Notes under the pieces: generated by a model | What the model was told of the DNA's origin: nothing | What the model saw: the letters and a program-made list of their open reading frames with translations, nothing else | The model's database searches: none | Position numbers and translations under genes: made by a program | Shown here: positions 35,433 through 43,839 of the stretch, one piece after another | How positions within the stretch are numbered: position 1 is the stretch's first letter | How the letters are laid out: the number at the start of each line of letters is the position of its first letter | Origin: Lentzea guizhouensis | Lineage (GTDB): Bacteria > Actinomycetota > Actinomycetes > Mycobacteriales > Pseudonocardiaceae | Assembly (NCBI RefSeq): GCF_001701025.1 | Contig: NZ_CP016793.1 | Span: 186,001 to 250,000, forward strand | Length of the DNA: 64,000 nt | Direction: 5' to 3'

Positions 35433-36466
35433 TACAAGCTGTGGATCAGTTCGACGGTCCGGGTGATGACCTCCGGATCGGTGTCGGGCAGCACGCCGTG
35501 GCCGAGGTTGAAGATGTGGCCCCGCGCGGCCTTGCCCTCGGCGTGGATGCGGCGCACCTCGCGTTCGACGGCCTCGAAGCCCGCGAAGAACAGCGCCGGG
35601 TCGAGGTTGCCCTGCACGACCGGCTTCGGCAGCTCGGGGTTCGCCTGTTCGAGGCGCTGGACGGCCACGTCGAGCGGGATGCGCCAGTCGACGCCGACGA
35701 CGTCCGCGCCGGCCTCGCGCATGGCGGGCAGCAGCTCGCCGGTGCCGACGCCGAAGTGGATCCGCGGGACGCCGCTGATCGTCTCCAGAACGCGCTTCGA
35801 GTGCGGCAGCACGAACTCGCGGTAGTCGCGTTCGGACAGCGCGCCCGCCCACGAGTCGAACAGCTGCACCGCCTGCACGCCCGCGTCGAGCTGCGCGTGC
35901 AGGAACGCCGCCGTCACGTCCGCGATCTTCGCCAGCAGCGCGTGCCACAGCTCGGGGTTGCCGTGCATGAGCGCCTTGGTGCGCTCGTGGTTCTTGCTCG
36001 GCCCGCCCTCGACGAGGTAGCTGGCGAGCGTGAACGGCGCACCGGCGAACCCGATCAGCGCCACCTCCTGCGGCAGCTCCTTGAGCAACAGCCCGATCGC
36101 GTCGGCGACCGGCTGGACCTGCTCGGCATGCAGCCGCGGGAGGGCCTCGACGTCGTCGAGCGTCCTGACCGGGTGCGCGACCACGGGCCCGGTGCCGGCG
36201 ACGATGTCGAGGTCGACACCGGCGGCCTTGAGCGGCACCACGATGTCGGAGAACAGGATCGCGCCGTCGACGCCGTGCCGCCGGACCGGCTGCATGGTGA
36301 TCTCGCAGACCATCTCGGGATCCATGCAGGCGTCGAGCATCGCGGTGCCCTGGCGCAGCGCCCGGTACTCGGGCAACGACCGTCCCGCCTGCCGCATGAA
36401 CCAGACAGGGGTGTGCGACGGGGTGCCGCCACTTGCGGCCACGAGGAGGGGAACTTGTGGAGTCAT
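35432..36466 (-). CDS. hemE: Uroporphyrinogen decarboxylase
   Basis: A 344-residue enzyme with the family signatures [16 protein letters not shown] near the N-terminus, [16 protein letters not shown] [16 protein letters not shown], and [17 protein letters not shown]. It makes coproporphyrinogen III. First gene of the haem operon; its stop overlaps the hemG start by one base. It diverges from the DUF3000 gene. Confidence 0.95.
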   Translation of the reverse strand: MTPQVPLLVAASGGTPSHTPVWFMRQAGRSLPEYRALRQGTAMLDACMDPEMVCEITMQPVRRHGVDGAILFSDIVVPLKAAGVDLDIVAGTGPVVAHPVRTLDDVEALPRLHAEQVQPVADAIGLLLKELPQEVALIGFAGAPFTLASYLVEGGPSKNHERTKALMHGNPELWHALLAKIADVTAAFLHAQLDAGVQAVQLFDSWAGALSERDYREFVLPHSKRVLETISGVPRIHFGVGTGELLPAMREAGADVVGVDWRIPLDVAVQRLEQANPELPKPVVQGNLDPALFFAGFEAVEREVRRIHAEGKAARGHIFNLGHGVLPDTDPEVITRTVELIHSL

Positions 36467-36538
36467 ATCGCTTTCATGGTCCCACGTCTCGGCGTGCCGC
36501 CGTCACTCGGTCGGTTTGCGAGGCATACAGTCAGTTGT

Positions 36539-37084
36539 GTGACCGAGCCGGAAATCTTCCGCCGGGCGGTGGGGACGCTCAAGTCGGTTCGCCACAGGCC
36601 CGAGATCGAACTCACCGAGGTTCGCCCGCCGCAGCGCCTCGCCCCGTGGGCGTACGCGTTGACAGCGGAGGTCACCGGCCCGTCCGACGAACTGTCGACA
36701 GGACGGCTCGTCCTGCTGCACGACCCGGACGGCGACGAGGCGTGGGGCGGCGTCCTGCGCGTCGTGGCCTACGTCCGCGTGGAGCTCGACCACGAGCTCG
36801 CCTCCGACCCGCTGCTGCCCGAGGTCGGCTGGTCGTGGCTGACCGAGGCCCTGGAACAGTCGGCAGCCCGGTTCACCGCGCTCGGCGGCACCGTGACGCA
36901 GACCTCCTCGGCCCGCTTCGGCGACATCGCCGGCCCGGCCCGCACCGACGACCTGGAGCTGCGCGCGTCGTGGACAGCCCTCGACGGTGAGCTCGCCGAG
37001 CACGGCACCGCGTTCTACGAGCTGATGGCCACCGCCGTGGGTCTGCCTCCGGTGGGCGTCACCATGTTCGGCCAGCGCTCCTGA
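36539..37084 (+). CDS. DUF3000 family protein
   Basis: A 181-residue soluble protein matching the actinobacterial DUF3000 family: IELTEVRPPQRLAPWAYALTAEV, GRLVLLHDPDGDEAWGG and a C-terminal LRASWTALDGELAEHGTAFYELM. Function unknown; the family is regularly found next to hemE in Actinobacteria. GTG 36539 comes 7 nt after TACAGT (36526-36531), consistent with a leaderless transcript. Confidence 0.85.
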   Translation: MTEPEIFRRAVGTLKSVRHRPEIELTEVRPPQRLAPWAYALTAEVTGPSDELSTGRLVLLHDPDGDEAWGGVLRVVAYVRVELDHELASDPLLPEVGWSWLTEALEQSAARFTALGGTVTQTSSARFGDIAGPARTDDLELRASWTALDGELAEHGTAFYELMATAVGLPPVGVTMFGQRS

Positions 37085-37096
37085 CCCCACCCGCAA

Positions 37097-37110
37097 CCGA
37101 TATATCAGTT
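37097..37110 (-). repeat. 14-bp repeat motif copy 3
   Basis: CCGATATATCAGTT on the plus strand, the exact complement of AACTGATATATCGG, starting 13 bp after the DUF3000 stop. Confidence 0.75.
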
Positions 37111-37124
37111 CGTCACTGCCCTGC

Positions 37125-37170
37125 CTTTGCAACGAGCTGTGCGCTCGCCGCACAACGAGCCGTTGCAAAG
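37125..37170. repeat. Palindromic repeat, copy A1
   Basis: Outer 10-bp stem CTTTGCAACG (37125-37134) with CGTTGCAAAG (37161-37170) and an inner stem TGTGCG/CGCACA (37138-37143, 37149-37154). It shares the CCTTTGCA ends with the palindromes at 37244, 43754 and 44469. It may also act as a terminator after DUF3000. Confidence 0.7.
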
Positions 37171-37243
37171 CCAGCGCGGCCGCCTTGCCGAACTCGCTGT
37201 TCAGCCAACTCAGCGCACCTCAGCTCGCCACACCCATCCACCT

Positions 37244-37289
37244 TTGCATCTGGTCGTTTGCGGTCGTCCGCAAACGACCAGATGCAAAA
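37244..37289. repeat. Palindromic repeat, copy A2 (perfect 21-bp stem)
   Basis: 37244-37264 pairs perfectly with 37269-37289 around the loop TCGT. Outer end TTTGCATCTGG, inner end CGTTTGCGG. It lies between the convergent DUF3000 and dipeptidase genes, so a bidirectional terminator role is possible in addition to being a dispersed repeat. Confidence 0.85.
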
Positions 37290-37318
37290 CCGCAGGTAAC
37301 TCGGGCGTGTCGGAGCGG

Positions 37319-38464
37319 TCAGCTGTCGGCGTCGTGCAGCACGCGGAGGATGTTCCCGCCGGCGAGCTTGGTGACGTCGTCCTCGGACCAGCCCTTGTCG
37401 AGCAGCGCGCCGATCAGGTTCGGGTAGGTCGAGACGTCCTCGAGCCCCTGCGGCAGCGCCTTCACGCCGTCGTAGTCGCCGCCGAGCCCGATGTGGTCGA
37501 CGCCGACGACCTCGCGGGCGTGCTCCAGATGCGTGACGACGTCGTCGAGCGCGGCGTCCGGCTTCGGGTGCTCCTCGACCCACTGCTCGCTGAACGTCTT
37601 GCGCTCCGCCATGTCCGCGTGGCTCGCACCGGCGGCCGTCATGGCGTCACGAAGGGCTGCGTCCCATTCAGCGACACGGGGCGAAACGAAGTCCGGGACG
37701 AATGTGATCATGGCCACACCACCGTTGGCCTTCAGCTTCACCAGGACGTCGTCCGGGATGTTGCGCGGGTGGTCCGCGATGTGCCGGCAGGACGAGTGGC
37801 TGAAGATGACCGGCTTGACGCTCGTGTCGAGTGCCGCGTGCATCGTGGCGGGCGCGACGTGGCTGAGGTCGACGAGCATGCCGATGCGGTTCATCTCGCG
37901 CACGACCTCGCGGCCGAACTCGGTCAGTCCGCCGTGTTCTGGCTGGTCAGTGGCGCTGTCGGCCCACGGGGTGTTGTCGTTGTGGGTGAGCGTCATGTAC
38001 CGCACGCCCAACCGGCGCAGCGCCCGCAGAACGCCGAGTGAAGAGTTGATGGAATGGCCGCCCTCGGCCCCCAGGAGGGACGCGACACGCCCGGAGGCGA
38101 AAACTTTTTCGGCCTCGGCCGCGGTGGTCGCGATCCCGAGGTGCTCGGAGTACCGCTGTGCCAGCTCGTAGACCAGCTCGACCTGCTCCAGGACGGCGGT
38201 CACGGCTCCGTCGCCGGCGAGCCTGCCGGGAATCCAGACGGACCAGAACTGCATGCCGAGGCCGCCCTCGCGCATTTTCACGATGTCCGTGTGCAGGTCC
38301 GGATGGCGTTCGGTCAGATCGACCTTCGCGGCGGTCGTGTAGACGTCCTCGCCGGTTCCCTCACCGAACTCGCGCAGTGCCCACGGCAGGTCGTTGTGGC
38401 CGTCGACGAGGGGCACACGCTGCAGCAACGCCCGCGCCCGCTCGACACCGGAACTGCTCTGCAC
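37319..38464 (-). CDS. Membrane-dipeptidase family (M19) zinc dipeptidase
   Basis: A 381-residue TIM-barrel metallopeptidase of the renal dipeptidase family. Ligand motifs: HND in LVDGHNDLPWAL, Glu in LLGAEGGHSI, His in VDLSHVAP, His in FSHSSCRH and Asp in GLGGDYDGV. It hydrolyses dipeptides, often with a D-residue or dehydro position. GTG 38464 is preferred: AGGAG lies 6 nt upstream; TTG 38470 is possible. No signal peptide. Confidence 0.9.
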   Translation of the reverse strand: MQSSSGVERARALLQRVPLVDGHNDLPWALREFGEGTGEDVYTTAAKVDLTERHPDLHTDIVKMREGGLGMQFWSVWIPGRLAGDGAVTAVLEQVELVYELAQRYSEHLGIATTAAEAEKVFASGRVASLLGAEGGHSINSSLGVLRALRRLGVRYMTLTHNDNTPWADSATDQPEHGGLTEFGREVVREMNRIGMLVDLSHVAPATMHAALDTSVKPVIFSHSSCRHIADHPRNIPDDVLVKLKANGGVAMITFVPDFVSPRVAEWDAALRDAMTAAGASHADMAERKTFSEQWVEEHPKPDAALDDVVTHLEHAREVVGVDHIGLGGDYDGVKALPQGLEDVSTYPNLIGALLDKGWSEDDVTKLAGGNILRVLHDADS

Positions 38465-38532
38465 AACCAACTCCTAGATGTCGTTCCGAGAGGGCCTCGC
38501 GTTACGCCCCCTATCTAGTTGTCATCCAATCG

Positions 38533-38558
38533 TGTGACACATGGGGCCATCTGTCACA
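38533..38558. promoter_or_regulatory. Inverted repeat in the dipeptidase/response-regulator gap
   Basis: TGTGACA (38533-38539) and TGTCACA (38552-38558) form a perfect 7-bp inverted repeat with a 12-bp spacer in the divergent promoter region. The pattern resembles a CRP/FNR-type site (TGTGA-N-TCACA) with a longer spacer. Confidence 0.45.
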
Positions 38559-38632
38559 ACTCAATAGGGATAGATACCCGATTGATCGTCCCGTAGACCC
38601 GCATGGGCGGCTACGCTGCCCCAGACGACACC

Positions 38633-38672
38633 ACTTTCGGTCGATCAGTGGCGCGGCTGATTGGGCGAAAGT
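38633..38672. promoter_or_regulatory. Nested hairpin in the leader of the response-regulator gene
   Basis: Outer stem ACTTTCG (38633-38639) with CGAAAGT (38666-38672), inner stem ATCAG with CTGAT, separated by symmetrical 4-5 nt internal loops. It ends about 35 nt before the GGGAGG of the response regulator. Confidence 0.4.
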
Positions 38673-38719
38673 CTCCGGTGCCGGTCGGGGGGCACGACCG
38701 ACTCCAGGGAGGTAGTGAC

Positions 38720-39436
38720 GTGGCTGCCGTCGGCTTAGGTCAGGCCGTTCGTACCACGCCAGCCGGCTCGTTGCCGGCGAACATGGTCCCGCACCCGCGG
38801 GAGGAGCTTTTTTCAGTGCTGGTGGTCGACGACCACCCACTGCTGAGGGAGGCGATATCAGCTCGGCTCACCCAGATGGGGGCCGGGACAGTGCATGAGG
38901 CCGCATCGGTGGCAGAGGCTCGGGCGCGGGCACTTGCAACCGGACCGTGCGACCTCGCGATCCTCGATCTGGGCTTGCCGGATGGCACCGGCATCGACCT
39001 GGTCACGGAACTCCGTGCCCAGGGCTGGCCCCGCATCGTGGTCCTCGCATCCTCCGACGACCCCTACGCGGTCAGGTCGGCCTTCCAGGCGGGCGCCCAG
39101 GCGTACCTCCTGAAGTCCGCCTCTCCGATGGTGGTCACCGACGGGGTGCGCAGGGTTCTCGATGGCGGCGTTTACGCAGATCCGAGCGTGGCACCAGTAC
39201 TCGCAGCGGGTACTAGGGTGCCGGGCACCGACAACACGCCGCGGGAACTTTCCGCACGTGAGGTCGAGGTGCTCCAGCTGGTCGCCGATGGCCAGAGCAA
39301 CAAGGAAATCGGCGAGGCTCTGAGCTTGTCCGCGTTGACGGTGAAGTCTCACCTGTCGCGGATCGGCCGGAAGCTGGGCACCGGGGATCGCGCTCAGATG
39401 GTCGCGCTGGCCATGCGTGCCGGTGTGATCCGTTAG
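38720..39436 (+). CDS. LuxR/NarL-family response regulator
   Basis: A 238-residue regulator. Receiver domain (about 31-145) with the acidic pair Asp37-Asp38 (LVVDDHPLL), phosphoacceptor Asp83 (LAILDLGLPDG) and Lys in YLLKSASP. C-terminal HTH (about 175-238: LSAREVEVLQLVADGQSNKEIGEALSLSALTVKSHLSRIGRKLG). GTG 38720 has GGGAGG 7 nt upstream. No histidine kinase is adjacent, so the partner is unknown. Confidence 0.9.
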   Translation: MAAVGLGQAVRTTPAGSLPANMVPHPREELFSVLVVDDHPLLREAISARLTQMGAGTVHEAASVAEARARALATGPCDLAILDLGLPDGTGIDLVTELRAQGWPRIVVLASSDDPYAVRSAFQAGAQAYLLKSASPMVVTDGVRRVLDGGVYADPSVAPVLAAGTRVPGTDNTPRELSAREVEVLQLVADGQSNKEIGEALSLSALTVKSHLSRIGRKLGTGDRAQMVALAMRAGVIR

Positions 39437-39473
39437 ATACCGGTTTGAAGCACTGAACCGGCCGAGAACACCT

Positions 39474-40766
39474 GTGAGTGGTGCGATCGTCGTAGGGTCT
39501 TCCGCTGTGGATGTACCCGCCGACGAGCCAACCGCACCAGCCGGACCCGGTCCGGTACCGCTGACGGAGCCTGCTGATGGGGTTCCGCCGGTGGTCGCCG
39601 ATCCTTCTGCGCTCCGGCGAGCCGCTGACGCGCTCGCCGGGGCGAAGGGCCCGGTCGCGGTGGACACCGAGCGAGCCTCGGGCTACCGCTACTCACAGCG
39701 TGCCTATCTGGTGCAACTGCGCCGGGAAGGCGCCGGCACCTGGTTGGTCGACCCGATCGCCCTCGGCGGACGGCTCGACCCCCTGGTGGAGGCGTTGGAG
39801 GGCACTGAGTGGGTGTTGCACGCAGCGTCTCAGGACCTGCCGTGCCTCGCCGAGCTCGGGCTCCGACCCGGCGTGCTGTTCGACACCGAGCTGGCGGGCA
39901 GGCTGGCTGGGTTCGAACGCGTGGCATTGGGCACGCTGGTCGAGCGACTGCTCGGCTATCGGCTGGAGAAGGGGCACGGCGCGGCCGACTGGTCGCGCCG
40001 CCCCCTTCCTGCCGACTGGCTGACGTACGCCGCTCTGGACGTGGAGCTGCTCGTGCAGCTGCGCGACGTTCTCGAGGCCGAGCTGGAGCGCCAGGGCAAG
40101 CTCGCCTGGGCGCTCGAGGAGTTCGAAGCGGTACGGACGGCGCCTTTGCCGCGCCCCCGTACCGACCCCTGGCGGCGCACGTCGGGTATCCACCGCGTGC
40201 GCAACCAGCGCCAGCTCGCGTCGGTCCGCGCGTTGTGGGAAGCCCGCGACGCCGTGGCCCGTGAACGCGACATCGCTCCTGGCCGGGTCCTCCCGGACTC
40301 CGCCCTCATGGAAGCCGCCGCACGCAACCCCGCAACGGAAGCCGAGCTGCTCGCGCTGCCGGTGTTCCGCGGCCGTGCCCAGCGCCGGATGTCCGGCACC
40401 TGGATGAACGCTCTGCGACGCGCCTCGGCGCTGTCGAAGTCGGAGCTCCCCGAACCCGCGGCCCAGCACGACGGTCCTCCCCCGCCCAACCGCTGGGCGG
40501 ACAAGGACCCGGACGCCGCCGCCCGCCTGGGCGCCACCCGCACGGCGCTGGCGGCCATCGCCGAGGCCAACACCCTCCCGGTCGAGAACCTGCTGCTGCC
40601 CGACCTGGTGCGCCGCACCTGCTGGCAGCCGCCCGCCGACCTGTCCCCCGAGTCCGTGGCCGCCGTGCTGCGCGAGGGCGGAGCGCGGTCGTGGCAGATC
40701 GACCTGACCGCGGAGGCACTGGCGAAGGCGCTCACCGCGACAGCTCCCCCTCCGGCGTCGTCCTGA
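39474..40766 (+). CDS. rnd: Ribonuclease D
   Basis: A 430-residue 3'-5' exoribonuclease. The DEDDy exonuclease domain shows VDTERASGYRYSQRAYLVQL (Asp, Glu), LHAASQDLPCLAELG (Asp) and LTYAALDVELLVQL (Tyr, Asp); an HRDC domain follows (about 245-325, RTDPWRRTSGIHRVRNQRQLA). It trims tRNA and other RNA 3' ends. Several GTG starts exist; 39474 is the longest and the conserved domain starts at about residue 40. The end overlaps the decayed GlxA gene by 35 nt. Confidence 0.88.
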   Translation: MSGAIVVGSSAVDVPADEPTAPAGPGPVPLTEPADGVPPVVADPSALRRAADALAGAKGPVAVDTERASGYRYSQRAYLVQLRREGAGTWLVDPIALGGRLDPLVEALEGTEWVLHAASQDLPCLAELGLRPGVLFDTELAGRLAGFERVALGTLVERLLGYRLEKGHGAADWSRRPLPADWLTYAALDVELLVQLRDVLEAELERQGKLAWALEEFEAVRTAPLPRPRTDPWRRTSGIHRVRNQRQLASVRALWEARDAVARERDIAPGRVLPDSALMEAAARNPATEAELLALPVFRGRAQRRMSGTWMNALRRASALSKSELPEPAAQHDGPPPPNRWADKDPDAAARLGATRTALAAIAEANTLPVENLLLPDLVRRTCWQPPADLSPESVAAVLREGGARSWQIDLTAEALAKALTATAPPPASS

Positions 40767-41400
40767 ACGACCTCCGGTAGGCGGTCGGGGTGAGCCCGGT
40801 GCGGCGCAGCAGGTGCTGCCGCAACGAGTCGGCGCTGCCCAGTCCGCTGTGGTGGGCGACCAGGTCCACCGGCAACGCGCTCGTCTCCAGCAGCTGACGT
40901 GCGCGGTCGACCCGCCGGTGCAGCACCCACCGCAGGGTCGCCAGCGGGGGGCGCGGTGGCGACGGTGAGCTGTTGCACCACGGCCGCGGCGGCAGCGCCG
41001 AGGTCGGTGCGCACTAGGTGCAGGCACAGCTTGATGCAGGCGGCGGCGCCTGCCGACGTGACCACGGGGCCGTCGACGACGCTCGCCTGGCGAGCACGAA
41101 CGTGCCGGTGCAGATCGCGGCCATCCGCGCCCCGGCCTCCGCCACCGCCCGGACGGCGTCGAGCACCCCCGGCTCGGTGGGGCGACCACCACCGCCGATG
41201 ACGACGCACGTGTCGGCGCCCTGAACGGCGGTCAGATCGTGGTCGACGACGACATCCGGGCCGCCGACCGCCTCGACCCGTCCCGGCTCGGCCGTGCACA
41301 CGACGATCTCGTACCCGTTCGCGGCGTCGAGGACCATCCGCACGATGGCGAGGTCGAACGAGAACACCGGCGCGACCACGACGAAGACGATGCGGTGCAT
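40732..41400 (-). pseudogene. Decayed GlxA-type (DJ-1/PfpI plus AraC HTH) regulator
   Basis: ATG 41400 starts a DJ-1/PfpI domain (FVVVAPVFSFDLAIVRMVLDAANGYEIVV, CVVIGGGGRPTEPG, ICTGTFVLA). Near 41090 the frame changes and resumes at DGPVVTSAGAAACIKLCLHLVRTDLG; near 40955, at a CCCCCC run, it changes again to RWVLHRRVDRARQLLETSALPVDLVAHHSGLGSADSLRQHLLRRTGLTP. The sum is only 223 residues against about 320 for the family: the segments between these blocks are absent. Internal deletions therefore explain the frame changes, and the gene is not functional. Confidence 0.75.
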
Positions 41401-41456
41401 GGCCAGAACCTCTGGGAACGTGGCAAGCCGACCGGTGCCGCGAAGATCACGCGCAA

Positions 41457-41931
41457 ACCACAGTGGGATTCTCAGCCGCATCGGCGGCAGCCCCGACCAC
41501 CCGCGCGTCACCCGCATCGCGCTCGACGCGACCGACGCCACCGCACCGACCGAGCTCGCGATGGGTACCACCACGATCATCAACGCCGCCGCGCCCTGGT
41601 CGCCGTCGCCCGCGACGACCGCGCCCTCGGCCAGGCGTGGCACGCGCCGGTGGCGGTCGCGTCGGTGCGGGAGGTGGCGACCCGGCTGGACGAGCTCGCG
41701 GGCGCACCCGAACCACAGCTCGCGGAGATGACCGACCGGGAGCTGACCCTGCTCGGGAACACCGGCCCGCTGTGGGACGAGCTCTGGGAAACCGGCCACA
41801 TGTCCCACCGCCCGTTCGTCGTCGACGCCTCCCGCATCGAGTCGGCGTTCGGCCTGGCCGCGACCCTGCTCGACGACGTCCTCGTCGCGATGCTGCCCGG
41901 CGCCGCCGGTCGGGTCACGCCCGGCAGCTGA
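41457..41931 (+). pseudogene. Decayed NAD(P)-dependent oxidoreductase (epimerase-like)
   Basis: Remnants of an NmrA/epimerase-type protein. An N-terminal piece (SRIGGSPDHPRVTRIALDATDA, TTTIINAAAP) is followed, in another frame and without the roughly 150 middle residues, by the C-terminal piece (RALVAVARDDRALGQAWHAP, SVREVATRLDELAGAPEPQLAEM, MSHRPFVVDASRIESAFGL). The Rossmann glycine motif is missing. It lies divergent to the decayed GlxA regulator, a common regulator/target arrangement, and both have lost internal segments. Confidence 0.65.
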
Positions 41932-42559
41932 TCTCCATGCCGTCCTCGACCGGGAAGGCGACGCTGACGTACCCGTTCGCGGGGTCGCGCACGTAGGCGA
42001 GGTAGTCGGCCATCGACGCCTGGTCGATGTCGTCGGCGACGACGATCGCACCGGGTGCGAGCCGGGGCTCGAGGTCGCGCAGCACGGGCAGGCAGAGCTC
42101 CTTCCAGCCGTCGAGCAGGACGAGCCCGATCGGGCCCCGGAGGCCGGCGAGCGTGCGCCGGGCGTCACCGGGCAGGACCGTCACGACGCCGCCGAGCCCG
42201 GCCTCGTCGAGGTTGCGCCGCGCGTGCTCGACCTTCGCCAGGGACATCTCGGTCCCGTAGACGTGACCCCTGCCGTTGTCGGCGACGGCCGCGGCGAGGT
42301 GGAGCGTCGAGATGCCGAACGACGTGCCGAACTCGACGACGGTGTCCGGGCGGCTCGACCGCACCAGGGCGTAGAGGAGCTCTCCGCCGCGCGCGGAGAT
42401 CGGCATGTAGCAACCGGCCAGCGCGTCGGCCCGGTCCTGGGTCCCGGCCGAACGCAGCGCCTCCCACGACGGCACCTCGCAGGTGTCGTCGTGGGAGGCG
42501 GCGGCGAAGAGCCGGTCGATCGTCGAACGAACCCTGGGATCCCGCAGTGTGTTGGTCAT
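41915..42559 (-). CDS. Class I SAM-dependent O-methyltransferase
   Basis: A 214-residue methyltransferase. SAM-binding motifs: VVEFGTSFGISTLHLAAAV (motif I), VYGTEMSLAKVEHARRNL, VLPGDARRTL and LVLLDGWKELCLPVLRDLEPRLAPGAIVVADDI, as in the caffeoyl-CoA/catechol O-methyltransferase group. The substrate is unknown. It diverges from a TetR gene across a perfect 18-bp palindrome. Confidence 0.85.
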   Translation of the reverse strand: MTNTLRDPRVRSTIDRLFAAASHDDTCEVPSWEALRSAGTQDRADALAGCYMPISARGGELLYALVRSSRPDTVVEFGTSFGISTLHLAAAVADNGRGHVYGTEMSLAKVEHARRNLDEAGLGGVVTVLPGDARRTLAGLRGPIGLVLLDGWKELCLPVLRDLEPRLAPGAIVVADDIDQASMADYLAYVRDPANGYVSVAFPVEDGMEISCRA

Positions 42560-42571
42560 GCCGGCTAGAGT

Positions 42572-42589
42572 AGACGCAACGTTGCGTCT
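42572..42589. promoter_or_regulatory. TetR operator palindrome
   Basis: AGACGCAACGTTGCGTCT is a perfect 18-bp palindrome; flanking CTAG-AGT and ACT-AG extend it imperfectly. It lies 12 bp before the methyltransferase start and 39 bp before the TetR start, so both genes would be repressed together. Confidence 0.75.
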
Positions 42590-42628
42590 TGACTAGCTCT
42601 GGTTAAGGTACGGCCTCGGAGGTGGCCG

Positions 42629-43225
42629 ATGGGCGGCAGCACCGCTCCGCACCGGGGAAACCGGCACGGGCGCAGCGAGGAAGCACGGCAGGCGGTGCTG
42701 GAGGCGGCCGACGACCTGCTCGCCGAACGCGGGTTCGCCGGGGTGACGATCGAGGGCATCGCCGCGCGGGCCGGTGTCGCGAAGCAGACGATCTACCGCT
42801 GGTGGCCGTCGAAGGTCGACGTGCTGCTGGAGGCGTTCACCGAGGACATGGCCGAGCACCTCACGCCGGAGGACCACGGCGACCTCGGCACCGAGCTGCG
42901 CACCCACCTGGCGCGGCTCGCCGAGTTCCTCACCGGGTCCGACCCCGGCGCGGTGTTCCGCGCGCTCGCGGGCCAGGCCCAGCACGACCCGCAGCTCGCG
43001 GCCAGGTTGCGCGACGACCACCTCAGCGGCCAGCGCGACCGCGACCGCGCTCCCCTGCTTCGCGCCGTCGAGCGCGGCGAGCTGCCCGCCGACCTCGACG
43101 TCGACGTCGCCCTCGACCAGCTCGTCGGGCCGATCTACTACCGCGTCCTGGTCACCGGCTCACCGGTGCCGCGCACGTTCACCGACGACCTCGTCGCCGC
43201 CTTCCTGCACCGCCACCAGCACTGA
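42629..43225 (+). CDS. TetR-family transcriptional regulator
   Basis: A 198-residue regulator with HTH VTIEGIAARAGVAKQTIYRWWPSKVDVLLEAF (about 38-70) and a TetR_C_16-like C-terminal domain. GGAGG is 6-7 nt before ATG 42629. It probably controls the divergent methyltransferase and itself through the palindrome at 42572-42589. Confidence 0.88.
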   Translation: MGGSTAPHRGNRHGRSEEARQAVLEAADDLLAERGFAGVTIEGIAARAGVAKQTIYRWWPSKVDVLLEAFTEDMAEHLTPEDHGDLGTELRTHLARLAEFLTGSDPGAVFRALAGQAQHDPQLAARLRDDHLSGQRDRDRAPLLRAVERGELPADLDVDVALDQLVGPIYYRVLVTGSPVPRTFTDDLVAAFLHRHQH

Positions 43226-43237
43226 CACTGCCGCCAG

Positions 43238-43257
43238 AACTGATATATCGGATACCA
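43238..43257 (+). repeat. 14-bp repeat motif copy 4
   Basis: AACTGATATATCGG followed by ATACCA, starting 13 bp after the TetR stop and 24 bp before the GNAT start. Confidence 0.75.
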
Positions 43258-43280
43258 CCACTCCTGGGGACCAGCTCACG

Positions 43281-43763
43281 ATGATCAGCACCGACCGGCT
43301 GGACCTGCTCCCGCTGCGCGTCGAGCACGCCGCGGAGATGGCCGAGGTCCTGTCCGACCCGGTACTCCACACGTTCATCGGCGGCGCCGCGCTCACCCCG
43401 GACGAGCTGCACGCCCGCTACGAACGCCTGGCCGCCGGCTTCCCGGACCCGGCCGAGCGCTGGCTCAACTGGGTCATCGCCCTGCGCGCCGAGGGCTCCC
43501 TCGTCGGCACGGTCCAGGCCACGATCGCCGACCGCACCGCCGAGATCGCCTGGGTCGTCGGCACCCCGTGGCAGGGCCGGGGCATCGCGGGTGAGGCGGC
43601 ACGGGCCCTCGTCGCCTGGCTCGCCACGCAACCGGTGCACACCGTCGTCGCCCACGTCCACCCCGACCACCACGCCTCCGCCGCCGTGGCCGCGTCCGCC
43701 GGCCTCACCGCCACCGGCGAGCTCCACGACGGCGAGGTCCGCTGGCAGCGCCCTTTGCAATGA
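43281..43763 (+). CDS. GNAT N-acetyltransferase
   Basis: A 160-residue RimJ/RimL-like GNAT (TDRLDLLPLRVEHAAEMAEVLSDP, EIAWVVGTPWQGRGIAGEAARALVAWL with the acetyl-CoA loop, VVAHVHPDHHASAAVAASAGL). The substrate is unknown. The last codons (PLQ, stop) are encoded by the left arm of palindromic repeat copy B, so the repeat has shaped the C-terminus. Confidence 0.8.
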   Translation: MISTDRLDLLPLRVEHAAEMAEVLSDPVLHTFIGGAALTPDELHARYERLAAGFPDPAERWLNWVIALRAEGSLVGTVQATIADRTAEIAWVVGTPWQGRGIAGEAARALVAWLATQPVHTVVAHVHPDHHASAAVAASAGLTATGELHDGEVRWQRPLQ

Positions 43764-43800
43764 CTCGTTTGCGGTCGTCGTCCAAAGACTCGTTGCTAAG
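43754..43800. repeat. Palindromic repeat, copy B (degenerate)
   Basis: CTTTGCAATGACTCGTTTG pairs imperfectly with CAAAGACTCGTTGCTAAG around GTCGTCG. It shares TTTGCGGTCGTC and the trailing GCAGGTCAG with copies A2 and C. It lies between convergent GNAT and HIT genes. Confidence 0.7.
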
Positions 43801-43825
43801 CAGCAGGTCAGACGGATGCTAATCG

Positions 43826-43839
43826 CCGATATATCAGTT
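43826..43839 (-). repeat. 14-bp repeat motif copy 5
   Basis: CCGATATATCAGTT on the plus strand. On the strand of the HIT gene the motif AACTGATATATCGG contains that gene's TGA stop codon. Confidence 0.75.

Noticed and set aside
37097..37110. The 14-bp motif as a phage attachment site
   Set aside because: No tRNA gene, integrase or prophage lies near any of the six copies.
41463..41996. Plus-strand frame read as an intact gene
   Set aside because: The recognisable epimerase pieces lie in other frames; this frame gives a Pro/Arg-rich product only.
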